Origin: Oscillospiraceae bacterium
Lineage (GTDB): Bacteria; Bacillota_A; Clostridia; Oscillospirales; CAG-272
NCBI GenBank assembly: GCA_015064425.1
Contig: SVSF01000052.1
Coordinates: 1 to 11,985, forward strand
Direction: 5' to 3'
Length of the DNA: 11,985 bases
Shown: in pieces, positions 5,164-11,985 of the stretch
How the letters are laid out: each line of letters starts with the position of its first letter
Position numbering within the stretch: position 1 is the first letter of the stretch
The notes under the pieces: model-generated
What the model was told of the DNA's origin: nothing
The model's database searches: none
Seen by the model: the letters and a program-made list of their open reading frames with translations, nothing else
Translations under genes and position numbers: made by a program

Positions 5164-7365
5164 TTATGCTTCATTGGTCATTTCATACATAACAACCAAC
5201 ACGTCAAGTCTTTCGTCCTTGGAAAGAGAAAATCCTTCCGTCATAAATTTTTCGCCACTCATTACGCAAACGTTGCTTTCGTCATCCTTGTTCCAAACCT
5301 TGTAGTTTTTATCGGGATCAAGTCCTTTAGGCAAGAAATTAAAGGTCTTTTTTCCTTGTCTTCTCATATATGCGATCATCATACCTTCCCCATTTTCAGG
5401 GTAATTGAACTGCATCGCCATATCATTCTTTTCATTCAAGGAATATTCGGTAAGCTGATAATAATCCTTCAGCATATATTTATGCAAACTTTGCCATTCT
5501 GTCAATGCAGCGTTGGTCCTTTCGAAATTCGAGTCGATCGTGCAATTTACGCCGATACTCAAAGTGAGTCTTGACCGTATATCATAAAGGTTTGTATCGT
5601 TTGCAAAACCTGTTCCGGTGAAGGGGAACCAAGAGAGACTTCCAAAATTCTGTCCTTGTGCCGATAATGTGTCCATCCAATAATCGCACTTGGTGTGAGC
5701 AAAAGCAAAACGCAAGGTCTCAAGATCAAGTCTTCTGCCTCCGCTGGCACATGAGTCAAATATAAGTCCGGGATTACGGTTCTCAACTTCCGTCCATACG
5801 TTGATATACCCTTCACAAGCCTTTAGCTCCGTAACACCGTCTCTCGGCACGGAAAGAAGTTCTTGCTCATATTTGTCGTACGCCTGCCAATATTCCAGGT
5901 TGTTAAAGTTGAAATCCTGTCTGTAAACATCGAGCCCGTATTGCTTAACAGTTTTGTCCAGAAGCTCAATAACATAGTCGACCGCTTCCTGCTTACTGTA
6001 GTTTACAAGTCCCATTCTTGGGTTCTGACCATTTTTCGTTGCCGTAGAATAGGAAAAATATTTTCTGCTTCTCAAATAGATCATATTATCCTTGAGATCC
6101 TGTCCCTGAGGAAGTGCAAACCATACACGCTCAGGTTCAAGCCAAAGGCACATTTTAGCTCCCACTTCGGTAAGCTTTTCGCGGATCTTTACCAATCCCT
6201 CTGTTCCGTAGAGCTCCGAAGGACTCCAGTCTCCCGTATATCCCCAGTCTACTCCGTGGTAATTATACCATCCGGCATCCATCTCAAAAACAATATTGTA
6301 ATTTTCACCGATGACCGATTTAGCCATTTTTTCTATGGCAGCCAAATCTTTCTCGGTACCTCCCAAGCTTGAGCACATATATACGTTTTCCGTAAAATCT
6401 CTCGTTCCCTGATATCTGAACATATTGTGTTCAATATACCATCTTCTCCATACGTTCTGACCAAACTGCCAATCGCCGTTTTTATAAAAGAGAAGAACTA
6501 TGCCGGGAAGTTTGAAGTTTTCTCCCTCCAGCATAACAAAATTAGTTTCCGCAACTCCGCCCGTTACCTGTACCGCGCCATCAGAAACATCGGCTGTGAC
6601 CTTCCAACCGCCCTGCCAGTTTACAACTGCGATAGTGCCGTTATTGTCTGCTTTATTTTCAAAATTCAGATAAGGAATATATCCATGTGTGGGAACTCCG
6701 TGTAAGGATCCCAGTTCAAAGCCCTCTTCCACCTTTATTTTTTTACTACGAGCCGCAAATGCAGTTGATTTAGAGTTTCCTTCTTCATCCATATTCTCTC
6801 CGCCTTCGTTATAGTGCACCACCACGTTCTTGCTGTTATCAATTATGGCAGAGTCAAGAGGAAGAACATTGGCCAACTTATTCGAATTTCCGTTTGCCGT
6901 ATTTATGAGTCTGGTGTCATATTCAACTACCGGATACCCCGGATAAGTTGTAAGCGTCAAAAGAATTTGAAGATTTTCTTCCTTACAGTCATACTTAAAC
7001 TGTGAGCAGCTTCTGACTACAGGCGTCCCACTGTCTTCATAGTCCGTTATGAGTTCTGTTTGTAAAAAAGTCTTTTCCCATACAAGATCATCAGAACTTC
7101 TTTCCCCTACGCTAAACGTGACCGGAGGAGTGTCCGTATTCACTATGTTTTGTTCAAGCCACGCAATTGCCCGCTCGTAATCCGCATAGGTATTGAGAAA
7201 AATACCCTCCGCAGGCTTTATATCGACACTGTATTCCTGTGGCTCTGTTTCCGCCTCGGTGTTTTGCTCGTTTGTTTCAGTTTCATAATCACCACCGACG
7301 CAATAGCAAAAAGAAACGAGCACTATTGCCAGCGTCAGTATAAGTAAGCAAATCCTTTTTACCAT
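5164..7365 (-). CDS. Exported GH36 alpha-galactosidase-like glycoside hydrolase
   Basis: The 733-residue product matches family GH36 (clan GH-D) retaining alpha-galactosidases, which release terminal alpha-galactose. Residues 1-25 are a hydrophobic signal, then a Thr/Glu-rich linker (27-44), an N-terminal beta-sandwich region (about 45-320) and a TIM barrel (about 325-640). Barrel motifs are DAGW 363-366, LEPERV 409-414, the nucleophile D484 in YRQDFN, SCASGGRRLDLETL 538-551, and the likely acid/base D561 in CDYWMD. A short C-terminal beta domain follows. Most GH36 enzymes read WRSDY where this has TKCDY, so specificity may differ. The signal (VSFCYC) is not a classical lipobox, so it may be anchored by an uncleaved helix or an atypical site. 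The start at 7365 has a weak GGGATGGA site. No clear promoter is seen between it and the upstream lipoprotein gene. Confidence 0.88.
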   Translation of the reverse strand: MVKRICLLILTLAIVLVSFCYCVGGDYETETNEQNTEAETEPQEYSVDIKPAEGIFLNTYADYERAIAWLEQNIVNTDTPPVTFSVGERSSDDLVWEKTFLQTELITDYEDSGTPVVRSCSQFKYDCKEENLQILLTLTTYPGYPVVEYDTRLINTANGNSNKLANVLPLDSAIIDNSKNVVVHYNEGGENMDEEGNSKSTAFAARSKKIKVEEGFELGSLHGVPTHGYIPYLNFENKADNNGTIAVVNWQGGWKVTADVSDGAVQVTGGVAETNFVMLEGENFKLPGIVLLFYKNGDWQFGQNVWRRWYIEHNMFRYQGTRDFTENVYMCSSLGGTEKDLAAIEKMAKSVIGENYNIVFEMDAGWYNYHGVDWGYTGDWSPSELYGTEGLVKIREKLTEVGAKMCLWLEPERVWFALPQGQDLKDNMIYLRSRKYFSYSTATKNGQNPRMGLVNYSKQEAVDYVIELLDKTVKQYGLDVYRQDFNFNNLEYWQAYDKYEQELLSVPRDGVTELKACEGYINVWTEVENRNPGLIFDSCASGGRRLDLETLRFAFAHTKCDYWMDTLSAQGQNFGSLSWFPFTGTGFANDTNLYDIRSRLTLSIGVNCTIDSNFERTNAALTEWQSLHKYMLKDYYQLTEYSLNEKNDMAMQFNYPENGEGMMIAYMRRQGKKTFNFLPKGLDPDKNYKVWNKDDESNVCVMSGEKFMTEGFSLSKDERLDVLVVMYEMTNEA

Positions 7366-7405
7366 TTAAAATCCATCCCAATTATTCTATTTTTGATTGT
7401 AAATA

Positions 7406-7440
7406 GGGCAGATGGAGTTACTTGCTCAAACCATCTGCCC
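7406..7440 (-). terminator. Terminator-like hairpin downstream of the lipoprotein gene
   Basis: GGGCAGATGG (7406-7415) and CCATCTGCCC (7431-7440) form a perfect ten-base stem with a 15-base loop. On the minus strand only TATTTAC follows, so the U-tract is poor. It may terminate partly, or protect the 3' end while allowing readthrough into the GH36 gene. Confidence 0.5.
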
Positions 7441-7465
7441 TTAAAGATCAGCGCTTATTAACGCC
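7406..7465 (-). repeat. 3' two-hairpin module, copy B
   Basis: Minus strand: GGCGTTAATAAGCGCTGATC, then TTTAAGGGCAGATGG, matching copy A at 5116-5163 with a few substitutions and a longer terminal loop. Together with copy A it suggests duplication of a 3' element along this gene cluster. Confidence 0.55.
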
Positions 7466-7467
7466 TA

Positions 7468-7500
7468 CGTAAGAATCCCATTCAAGAGCGATTTCTTACG
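7468..7500 (-). other. Stem-loop just after the lipoprotein stop
   Basis: CGTAAGAA (7468-7475) and TTCTTACG (7493-7500) form a perfect eight-base stem with a 17-base loop, 23 bases past the stop. No T-run follows. It is the first of three hairpins in the 158-base gap 7366-7523, which holds no gene. Confidence 0.5.
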
Positions 7501-7523
7501 GTTATATAAGTGTTAACGAGGTA

Positions 7524-8756
7524 TTACATCCAAGAACCTACAATAGTAGTAAGAGGCTTGTATCCGCCCATGGTAAATCCGGGGATACCGTAGAACCATA
7601 CGGCTCTTGCCAATGTCTTTTCTCCAACGGGATAGAAGATAAATCCTCTGTCAGTCATAGAAGCGAAGTCATAGAGGAGAGCATCAGCATATTGCATCCA
7701 CATATAATATTCTCCGTCCTTTTCGAGAACGTAGAACGCTGATCCGAGTCTGTCTTCGATCTCAGCTCCTGTCAAAAGTTCATAGTTGAATTCGTCTTCA
7801 ATATTCTCATTTCTCTTTATAGAGAATGCAAAGTAAACATCCTTGAGTGTAAGCTTTGTCCACTCTTTGCCATATGTCGTAGCGGTTTCTGTTCCCTTTT
7901 CAAGGGCATTATAAAGCTTTTCGCTTATTCTGTATATGCAGCCGAGTTCTTCTTCATCGTAGTCTACCCACTGTACGTCACGTGTCATAATGTCTATCTC
8001 ACTGTCACACTGGCAAACATACATAGTAAAGGGATCACTGAACACTGTTTCTAAAGTATCATAATCTATGGAACCAAAAGTTCTTCCGAGCTCGTCATTT
8101 GCCCAACCGCCGTCGGGATCGCCGAAGGAGTAGGAGTTGTCAAGCCAGAGGAAGTAGAGGCCTTCTACCTCTTTTATGTATCCGATCAAGCAAAAAACTC
8201 CGCTTTCAGGCCAAGTAGCAAGTGGGTATGTTCCGGTAACCCCGTCTGTAAAGTGAATATAGTTCTCTGCTCCGTCAAGTCTCTTCCATCCGTCGAAGGG
8301 AAGATAGTAATCATCAGTTACCGCTCTGTTATATACGTCAGCGCCGATAGCGTAGATGCCGCCGCTTCCGTCAGCATCGGAGCATATAAACTTAACTTCG
8401 TTTGCACCGACAGTTACCTTCTTGTGTGCTGTTACAAGATCAGCATCGGGTACTGAAGAAACGATTTCGTAATCTTCCAATTCGAAGGGATGGTAGAACA
8501 TAGCTTCGAGAAGGTCTTCTTCCCCTTCGGTCTCAGACTCTACTTCGGAATCCGCCTCGGTATCAGACTCTACTTCGGAATCCGCCTCGGTCTCACCCTC
8601 GGTTTCGTCCTCTGTTTCCTTCTCGGTCTGCTTTTCTGTTTCGCCTTCAGTGCCGGCTACAGTATTTGCTTCGGTCTCCTTTGTTTCGCCGCCGCAAGCA
8701 GCAAGCAGAGATACCATCATGCAAAGAACAAGAATGAATGATAATACTTTTTTCAT
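7524..8756 (-). CDS. Lipoprotein of unknown function with acidic repeat linker and duplicated domain
   Basis: I do not recognise the family. The 410-residue product has a clear lipoprotein signal with lipobox LAAC and lipidated C21. Residues 24-81 are an extreme Thr/Glu/Asp linker (TEGETEKQTEKETEDE and two ADSEVES copies). The rest, about 85-410, is rich in Tyr, Trp, Phe and acidic residues, which suits an exported beta-rich binding domain. It appears internally duplicated: GGIYAIGADVYN (132-143) followed by W157-K-R-L and a Y-I-H-F strand resembles GCIYRISEKLYN (272-283) followed by W299-T-K-L and Y-F-A-F. It lies between a pectate-lyase-like lipoprotein and a GH36 enzyme, so a surface glycan-related role is possible but not shown. 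The start is supported by AAAGGAAAG seven bases upstream. Confidence 0.85.
   Translation of the reverse strand: MKKVLSFILVLCMMVSLLAACGGETKETEANTVAGTEGETEKQTEKETEDETEGETEADSEVESDTEADSEVESETEGEEDLLEAMFYHPFELEDYEIVSSVPDADLVTAHKKVTVGANEVKFICSDADGSGGIYAIGADVYNRAVTDDYYLPFDGWKRLDGAENYIHFTDGVTGTYPLATWPESGVFCLIGYIKEVEGLYFLWLDNSYSFGDPDGGWANDELGRTFGSIDYDTLETVFSDPFTMYVCQCDSEIDIMTRDVQWVDYDEEELGCIYRISEKLYNALEKGTETATTYGKEWTKLTLKDVYFAFSIKRNENIEDEFNYELLTGAEIEDRLGSAFYVLEKDGEYYMWMQYADALLYDFASMTDRGFIFYPVGEKTLARAVWFYGIPGFTMGGYKPLTTIVGSWM
8531..8590. repeat. Two tandem 30-bp units in the lipoprotein linker
   Basis: Bases 8531-8560 and 8561-8590 are identical except at the second base of each unit (C versus A). 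They encode ten-residue units ADSEVESDTE and ADSEVESETE. Flanking codons (TCGG/CTCGG triplets) are similar but degenerate, as expected if the linker grows and shrinks by slippage. Confidence 0.85.
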
Positions 8757-8801
8757 AATACTTTCCTTTCATTATTTTATATATTTTATATATGCACACC
8801 G

Positions 8802-8819
8802 GGGATAATACTTTATCCC
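8802..8819 (-). promoter_or_regulatory. Perfect inverted repeat in the lipoprotein 5' leader
   Basis: GGGATAA-AGTA-TTATCCC on the minus strand is a seven-base perfect stem with a four-base loop. It begins a few bases after the expected transcription start and 46 bases before the start codon. It could be a repressor operator or a 5' mRNA-stabilising hairpin; sequence alone does not decide. Confidence 0.4.
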
Positions 8820-8825
8820 ATAAAC

Positions 8826-8853
8826 AGTGTATCATTTTTTAAAAAAATTCAAA
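8826..8853 (-). promoter_or_regulatory. Possible promoter of the lipoprotein gene
   Basis: Minus strand: -35 TTTGAA (8848-8853), 16-base spacer made of T and A runs, -10 TACACT (8826-8831). Both boxes are imperfect. The 216-base gap 8757-8972 otherwise holds no gene and no convincing GC-rich terminator for the upstream gene; only an AT-rich CTTTAA/TTAAAG hairpin is seen at 8948-8963. Confidence 0.45.
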
Positions 8854-8972
8854 TAGTTTTTTGAGAAAAATTTCTACTAATTTGTGCATTTTATTGTACG
8901 CTTTTACACAATTTCGCTTTTTTTCCAAAGATATTGGGAAATCAAGTCTTTAATCTTTTAAAGGTAAACAGG

Positions 8973-11213
8973 TCAGATGCCCTTAACGTACAAATTATTG
9001 TAGGATATAACGTTTCCTGAAATAACGGTAGGACCTACTGCAACAGCTTCACAGTTCATGACCGTTGCCGTTCCGTCTTCTACTTCAACGCAGTATGAGC
9101 CGCCCTGGTCAAGGAGCAAATTCCAACCTTCGACCTCACCGCCGTCGGTAACCTTTACGATATTATGTCCGCCGAACTGCATAATGTTCAAAAGATGAAC
9201 ACCGGTACTGCCCTCTACCTTTACAAGCTCACATTTACGCCTTTGATATGTAAATACGTAATCGAAGACCTTGTCCGAATTCTTCACCTTGATACCGTAG
9301 CGATGGTTTGTCATCCAATATCCGGGGTTAAGGTCATGGCACATCTCAAGATAGCAGTTTGAAGCATTTCCGATCCTTACGAGGCAGTTTGCCGCAGTAC
9401 CCCAGAGAGCGCGCATAAAGGTATTATCGCTTCCGTCAGTTACCTCTACAGCCTGGTAGGGATTTGAAAAATATACGTTTTCCACATATCCGTTCTTGGA
9501 GTTATCAAATCTAATCGTATAAGTATAGGTTCTGAGGTTTTTACTCAAGTTGAAAGGGTTCTCGGGATAGTAAAACTGCAGAGAACGAACTCCCGAACCG
9601 TCTCCTTTTATCGTTATGAACGCACGGTCGGTATCCGGATTTTCAGGATCAGCGCCTGCAAATACGAACATAACAGTGCCTCCTTGGGGTCCGTAGGAAT
9701 ACGGAACGGATCCGACTCCTCTGAGCTCGACTCCTGCGGGAATATCAAGATATCCCTCGAACTTATAGTGACCTGCCGGCAGATAAACGATTCCGCCGCC
9801 GTCCTTTGCTGCATCATTGATAGCTTGTTGTACTATTTCAGTACAGTCTTCCCCCAAATTTCCCTTTGTATTTATAGGTGCTTTAGGTGCGTTGTAGGGT
9901 TCTTTTGTAACGTCATAAAGTACCGCACGCGCCACTTTGGTCTCTGTCTTACTCTCAACATATTCAGCGGGAGTAGTCTGGGGAGATTCCACAAAAACGC
10001 CGAAGGAATTGTAGGTCGATTTCGGGCACACCGGATCGTGTGAAAGTATGCAGTCGGTAAGATACACATTTGCTGAATTGATCTTTTTAATGACAACAGA
10101 GCCCTCACTTCCTTCAAGACGGCTTCTGACTATACCTACCATCCTACTGACTTGCAGTGCCTCTATCTGAAGAGCGATCTTCGTGTTGGTAATATCAAGG
10201 AAGGACATACCTGCGCCCCAGAAATTCATTCTCTTACCTGCAACAATGTGTATACCGTATTTGAAATGAGACGCCGAAAGGTTATGTATCATCGGCATTT
10301 CAAGGTCGCCAAACTCGAATGCTGTTGCATTTTCTTCCGTATATGCGGTTATTGCATCAATGTCGGGAGCGTTAAACTTCTCCGTTGCATTTGCCCAATA
10401 GCTTGCATTAAATGATATATTTTGGTAACTGCATGCTCCCGCATTGTTGTTAACAACAAGTCCGCGGTTCAAAACCGTTCCCTTTATGTTGTTAAGGTAC
10501 ATATTGGAATTTGCGCATAATGCGTATTCATCTGCCGAAAGTCCTATACCGTCATAAGAATTCAGCAAGGTAATATCCTGGAAGCTGGGTCCCTGTGAAC
10601 CCGCATCGGTATACGCAAAAGCCCATCCCAGATTCTTCGGAGCATCAATATCCTGATGAGGGTAATATATGGTAAGCCCTCTTGCACCGGAAGTCATCTG
10701 CATTTCGAAAAGATTTTTCTTCGTTTTAAACTCCGCTGAAATAACCGTTCCGTACTCACCGTTTTTCGCAAGATCGGGATCGCACCAATCTCCTCTGAGT
10801 GTTACTGCAGTGGGTATATCTACCGTGTCGGTCACCTTATATATTCCTGCGGGCAGCCAAACTGTTCCTCCGCCTTTTCTCTTGCAATCTCTCAAAGCTT
10901 TATTCAAAGCATTGGTAGAGTCTTCTTTACCCGTGGGGTCAGCACCGTATTTACTGTCGGTAGCCACAATATCCGCAACTATCCAGTCATCAGACGGAAA
11001 TACTGTTTTAACTACACAGGGTACGGGACTTTCTCCGCCTACCGCTATTTCCGTTCCCTGAGACACCCAAGCATCTTCTGTCTCGGCTTCTGTCTCGGCA
11101 TCCGTTTCGCTTTCCGTTTCCGAGACTTTCTCAGTCTCCTCATTGCCGTTTCCGCAGGAGAACATCGAAAGCAGCATCAAAAGCATTAACACAAAAGATA
11201 AAATCCTTTTCAT
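8973..11213 (-). CDS. Exported lipoprotein with two pectate-lyase-3-like beta-helix domains
   Basis: The 746-residue protein starts MKRILSFVLMLLML and has lipid site C20 (MFSC), followed by a Thr/Glu-rich linker (25-47). The start at 11213 is chosen over an in-frame ATG at 11264 because AGAGGTGA lies eight bases upstream and the signal peptide begins there. Two related units follow. Each opens with a pectate_lyase_3 / GH28-like N-terminal motif: GGGTVWLPAGIYK 114-126 and DIP-x-x-VTLRGDW, then GGGIVYLPAGHYK 471-483 and DIPAGVELRG. Each continues into right-handed beta-helix coils, with IYYP and FYYP at equivalent points about 365 residues apart. The fold is used by polysaccharide lyases and hydrolases, and by phage tailspikes. 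Catalytic residues cannot be assigned by eye. It probably acts on surface-accessible polysaccharide. It has its own promoter upstream. Confidence 0.85.
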   Translation of the reverse strand: MKRILSFVLMLLMLLSMFSCGNGNEETEKVSETESETDAETEAETEDAWVSQGTEIAVGGESPVPCVVKTVFPSDDWIVADIVATDSKYGADPTGKEDSTNALNKALRDCKRKGGGTVWLPAGIYKVTDTVDIPTAVTLRGDWCDPDLAKNGEYGTVISAEFKTKKNLFEMQMTSGARGLTIYYPHQDIDAPKNLGWAFAYTDAGSQGPSFQDITLLNSYDGIGLSADEYALCANSNMYLNNIKGTVLNRGLVVNNNAGACSYQNISFNASYWANATEKFNAPDIDAITAYTEENATAFEFGDLEMPMIHNLSASHFKYGIHIVAGKRMNFWGAGMSFLDITNTKIALQIEALQVSRMVGIVRSRLEGSEGSVVIKKINSANVYLTDCILSHDPVCPKSTYNSFGVFVESPQTTPAEYVESKTETKVARAVLYDVTKEPYNAPKAPINTKGNLGEDCTEIVQQAINDAAKDGGGIVYLPAGHYKFEGYLDIPAGVELRGVGSVPYSYGPQGGTVMFVFAGADPENPDTDRAFITIKGDGSGVRSLQFYYPENPFNLSKNLRTYTYTIRFDNSKNGYVENVYFSNPYQAVEVTDGSDNTFMRALWGTAANCLVRIGNASNCYLEMCHDLNPGYWMTNHRYGIKVKNSDKVFDYVFTYQRRKCELVKVEGSTGVHLLNIMQFGGHNIVKVTDGGEVEGWNLLLDQGGSYCVEVEDGTATVMNCEAVAVGPTVISGNVISYNNLYVKGI

Positions 11214-11279
11214 AAAACTCACCTCTTTTTTATATTGCCTTATGATTTTTGTGCAATCATACAATCGACCGCTATATAT

Positions 11280-11308
11280 ATTATACCATATCGAAATTTT
11301 TCATTAAA
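11280..11308 (-). promoter_or_regulatory. Extended -10 promoter of the beta-helix lipoprotein
   Basis: Minus strand: -10 TATAAT (11280-11285) preceded by TGG, giving TGGTATAAT. The -35 candidate TTTAAT (11303-11308, 17-base spacer) is weak, as is common with extended -10 promoters. The -10 is 66 bases upstream of the chosen start. Confidence 0.65.
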
Positions 11309-11484
11309 GTGCATAAAATTTATTTTTTTCTATTTATAATATACGAATAAATAGACTTTTATCGTAATTGTCTGTTTTAACTAGAATTTTCGCTCAAGCA
11401 CTGAGATTTACAGAACTAAAACAGTTTCGGAATCTTCGTATATTTCAGAGTGAAATGTCAATAGAAGTACAACACTTTTACGAA
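11309..11484. other. AT-rich intergenic region without a recognised gene
   Basis: This stretch lies between the beta-helix gene promoter and the CBS gene terminator, within the 301-base gap 11214-11514. I see only weak structure: an inverted pair CTGTTTTA (11372-11379) and TAAAACAG (11417-11424) 37 bases apart, and a small ATTTCA/TGAAAT hairpin near 11450. Neither has the features of a known riboswitch or small RNA that I recognise. Confidence 0.4.
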
Positions 11485-11515
11485 ATAAAAAAGCTTGAAG
11501 AAACCCTTCAAGCTT
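11485..11515 (-). terminator. Terminator of the CBS-domain gene
   Basis: AAGCTTGAAG (11491-11500) pairs perfectly with CTTCAAGCTT (11506-11515) around a five-base loop, with a minus-strand T-run at its end. The stem overlaps the last base of the stop codon (11515-11517). Confidence 0.88.
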
Positions 11516-11922
11516 TAACCTTTATTTATATAATTTTCAAAAAAATATTTCATAACGTCTTTTCTCGTTATTATACCCACAAAGGTCTCCTTATCATCCA
11601 CCACAGGAACGAAATTCTGATCGGTAAGCTGGGACACCATATGCAGCATATCTTCATTTGCATGAAGTGCGGGATTAAAACCTTTCCGAAGTATATCGGA
11701 TATCCTTTTTGATTCTCCGTAAGCATCCGAAGCGTCTCCGTCAAGAATACACCTCAGCATATCCCCTTCACTTACCGTACCCGCATATTCCCCGTCCTTT
11801 GTAATAACGGGGAGCGCGGTAAATCCGCTTTTCCTTATAGTATCTATTCCTCTGCGTACGGTATTATAGTCATACAGGTACGTAACGTTGACCTTAGGAT
11901 TTAAAAACTTAAGTATGGACAT
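11515..11922 (-). CDS. Stand-alone CBS-domain pair protein
   Basis: The 135-residue product is a Bateman module alone: two CBS domains, about residues 10-62 (including TIRKSGFTALPVITKDGEY, then GTVSEGDMLRC) and about 75-130 (including MVSQLTDQNFVPVVDD and GIITRKDVMKYF). CBS pairs bind adenine nucleotides or S-adenosylmethionine and act as sensors, usually controlling a partner enzyme or transporter. There is no attached catalytic domain, membrane segment or neighbouring partner here, so its target is unknown. It is cytoplasmic and normal in length for single-pair proteins. The start at 11922 has AAGGAGG five bases upstream. It is a monocistronic unit with its own terminator; a TATAAT lies 45 bases upstream. 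Confidence 0.9.
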   Translation of the reverse strand: MSILKFLNPKVNVTYLYDYNTVRRGIDTIRKSGFTALPVITKDGEYAGTVSEGDMLRCILDGDASDAYGESKRISDILRKGFNPALHANEDMLHMVSQLTDQNFVPVVDDKETFVGIITRKDVMKYFFENYINKG

Positions 11923-11932
11923 ATGCGCCTCC

Positions 11933-11950
11933 TTATATAAACAAGGACAT
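11933..11950 (-). other. Possible five-codon leader ORF (MSLFI) before the CBS gene
   Basis: Minus strand: ATG TCC TTG TTT ATA TAA, preceded by GGAG with a six-base spacer. Its stop runs into the AAGGAGG site of the CBS gene. With the -10 at 11967-11972, its ribosome site would lie almost at the 5' end of the mRNA, so translation is doubtful. Confidence 0.25.
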
Positions 11951-11966
11951 TATTATCTCCTCTTCT

Positions 11967-11972
11967 ATTATA
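11967..11972 (-). promoter_or_regulatory. -10 element of the CBS gene
   Basis: TATAAT on the minus strand, 45 bases from the start codon. The matching -35 would lie beyond the right window edge and cannot be checked. Confidence 0.5.
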
Positions 11973-11985
11973 ATATATCATAAAT

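Noticed and set aside
8490..8741. Plus-strand frame with a hydrophobic repetitive product opposite the lipoprotein linker
   Set aside because: It is the antisense reading of the Thr/Glu repeat codons; its repeat and hydrophobicity follow from that.
8964..8985. Possible third copy of the 3' module (cagatgcccttaacg) at the end of the beta-helix gene
   Set aside because: It shares only a short TGCCCTTAA string, lies partly inside the coding sequence, and lacks the paired hairpins of the other two copies.
8973..11264. Longer start at 11264 for the beta-helix lipoprotein
   Set aside because: It would put 17 polar residues (MYDCTKIIRQYKKEVSF) ahead of the signal peptide, and the strong ribosome site AGAGGTGA belongs to the ATG at 11213.
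11368..11712. Plus-strand open frame of 114 codons overlapping the CBS gene
   Set aside because: It is antisense to the well-supported CBS gene for most of its length, has no good ribosome binding site, and its product resembles no protein family.

Overview
The window looks like a chromosomal stretch from an anaerobic, low-to-mid GC Firmicute, most likely a gut or rumen Clostridia/Oscillospirales-type organism. The signs are strong AGGAGG ribosome binding sites, sigma-A promoters (TTGACA-17-TATAAT), Rho-independent terminators, rubrerythrin, a glycyl radical enzyme, and surface proteins with short lipoprotein signals followed by Thr/Glu-rich linkers. Nothing marks it as phage, plasmid or transposon: there are no integrases, transposases, CRISPR repeats or rRNA/tRNA genes apart from tmRNA.

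Layout. At 1-318 an unidentified plus-strand reading frame enters from outside and runs through a terminator into the antisense of tmRNA. From 150 to 2316 the minus strand carries ssrA (tmRNA) with its terminator, smpB with its promoter just upstream of ssrA, and a membrane protein of the PTS EIIC_2 / PfoR family. Rubrerythrin (2424-2957) is the only confident complete plus-strand gene. It is divergent from the PfoR-like gene and shares a bidirectional terminator with the next gene. At 2999-5008 lies a glycyl radical enzyme (pyruvate formate-lyase superfamily) behind a perfect consensus promoter, interrupted in frame by a single UAG at codon 164.

From 5164 to 11213 there are three consecutive minus-strand genes for exported proteins: a GH36 alpha-galactosidase-like protein, an unrecognised lipoprotein with an internally duplicated domain, and a large lipoprotein made of two pectate-lyase-3-like beta-helix units. 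All three carry Thr/Glu-rich acidic linkers just after the signal sequence, so they probably sit on the outer face of the membrane and handle plant or host glycans. They do not form one tight operon: the gaps are 158 and 216 bases, and promoters or terminator-like hairpins are present. Two of them share a related two-hairpin 3' element. At 11515-11922 is a small stand-alone CBS-pair protein with its own terminator and -10 element.

The clearest functional unit is smpB-ssrA (ribosome rescue by trans-translation). The most unusual observations are the single in-frame amber codon in an otherwise intact glycyl radical enzyme, and the shared 3' module and repeat-built linkers of the surface protein cluster. 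I do not see a clear new multi-gene system; most of the window is ordinary housekeeping and glycan-degradation content.
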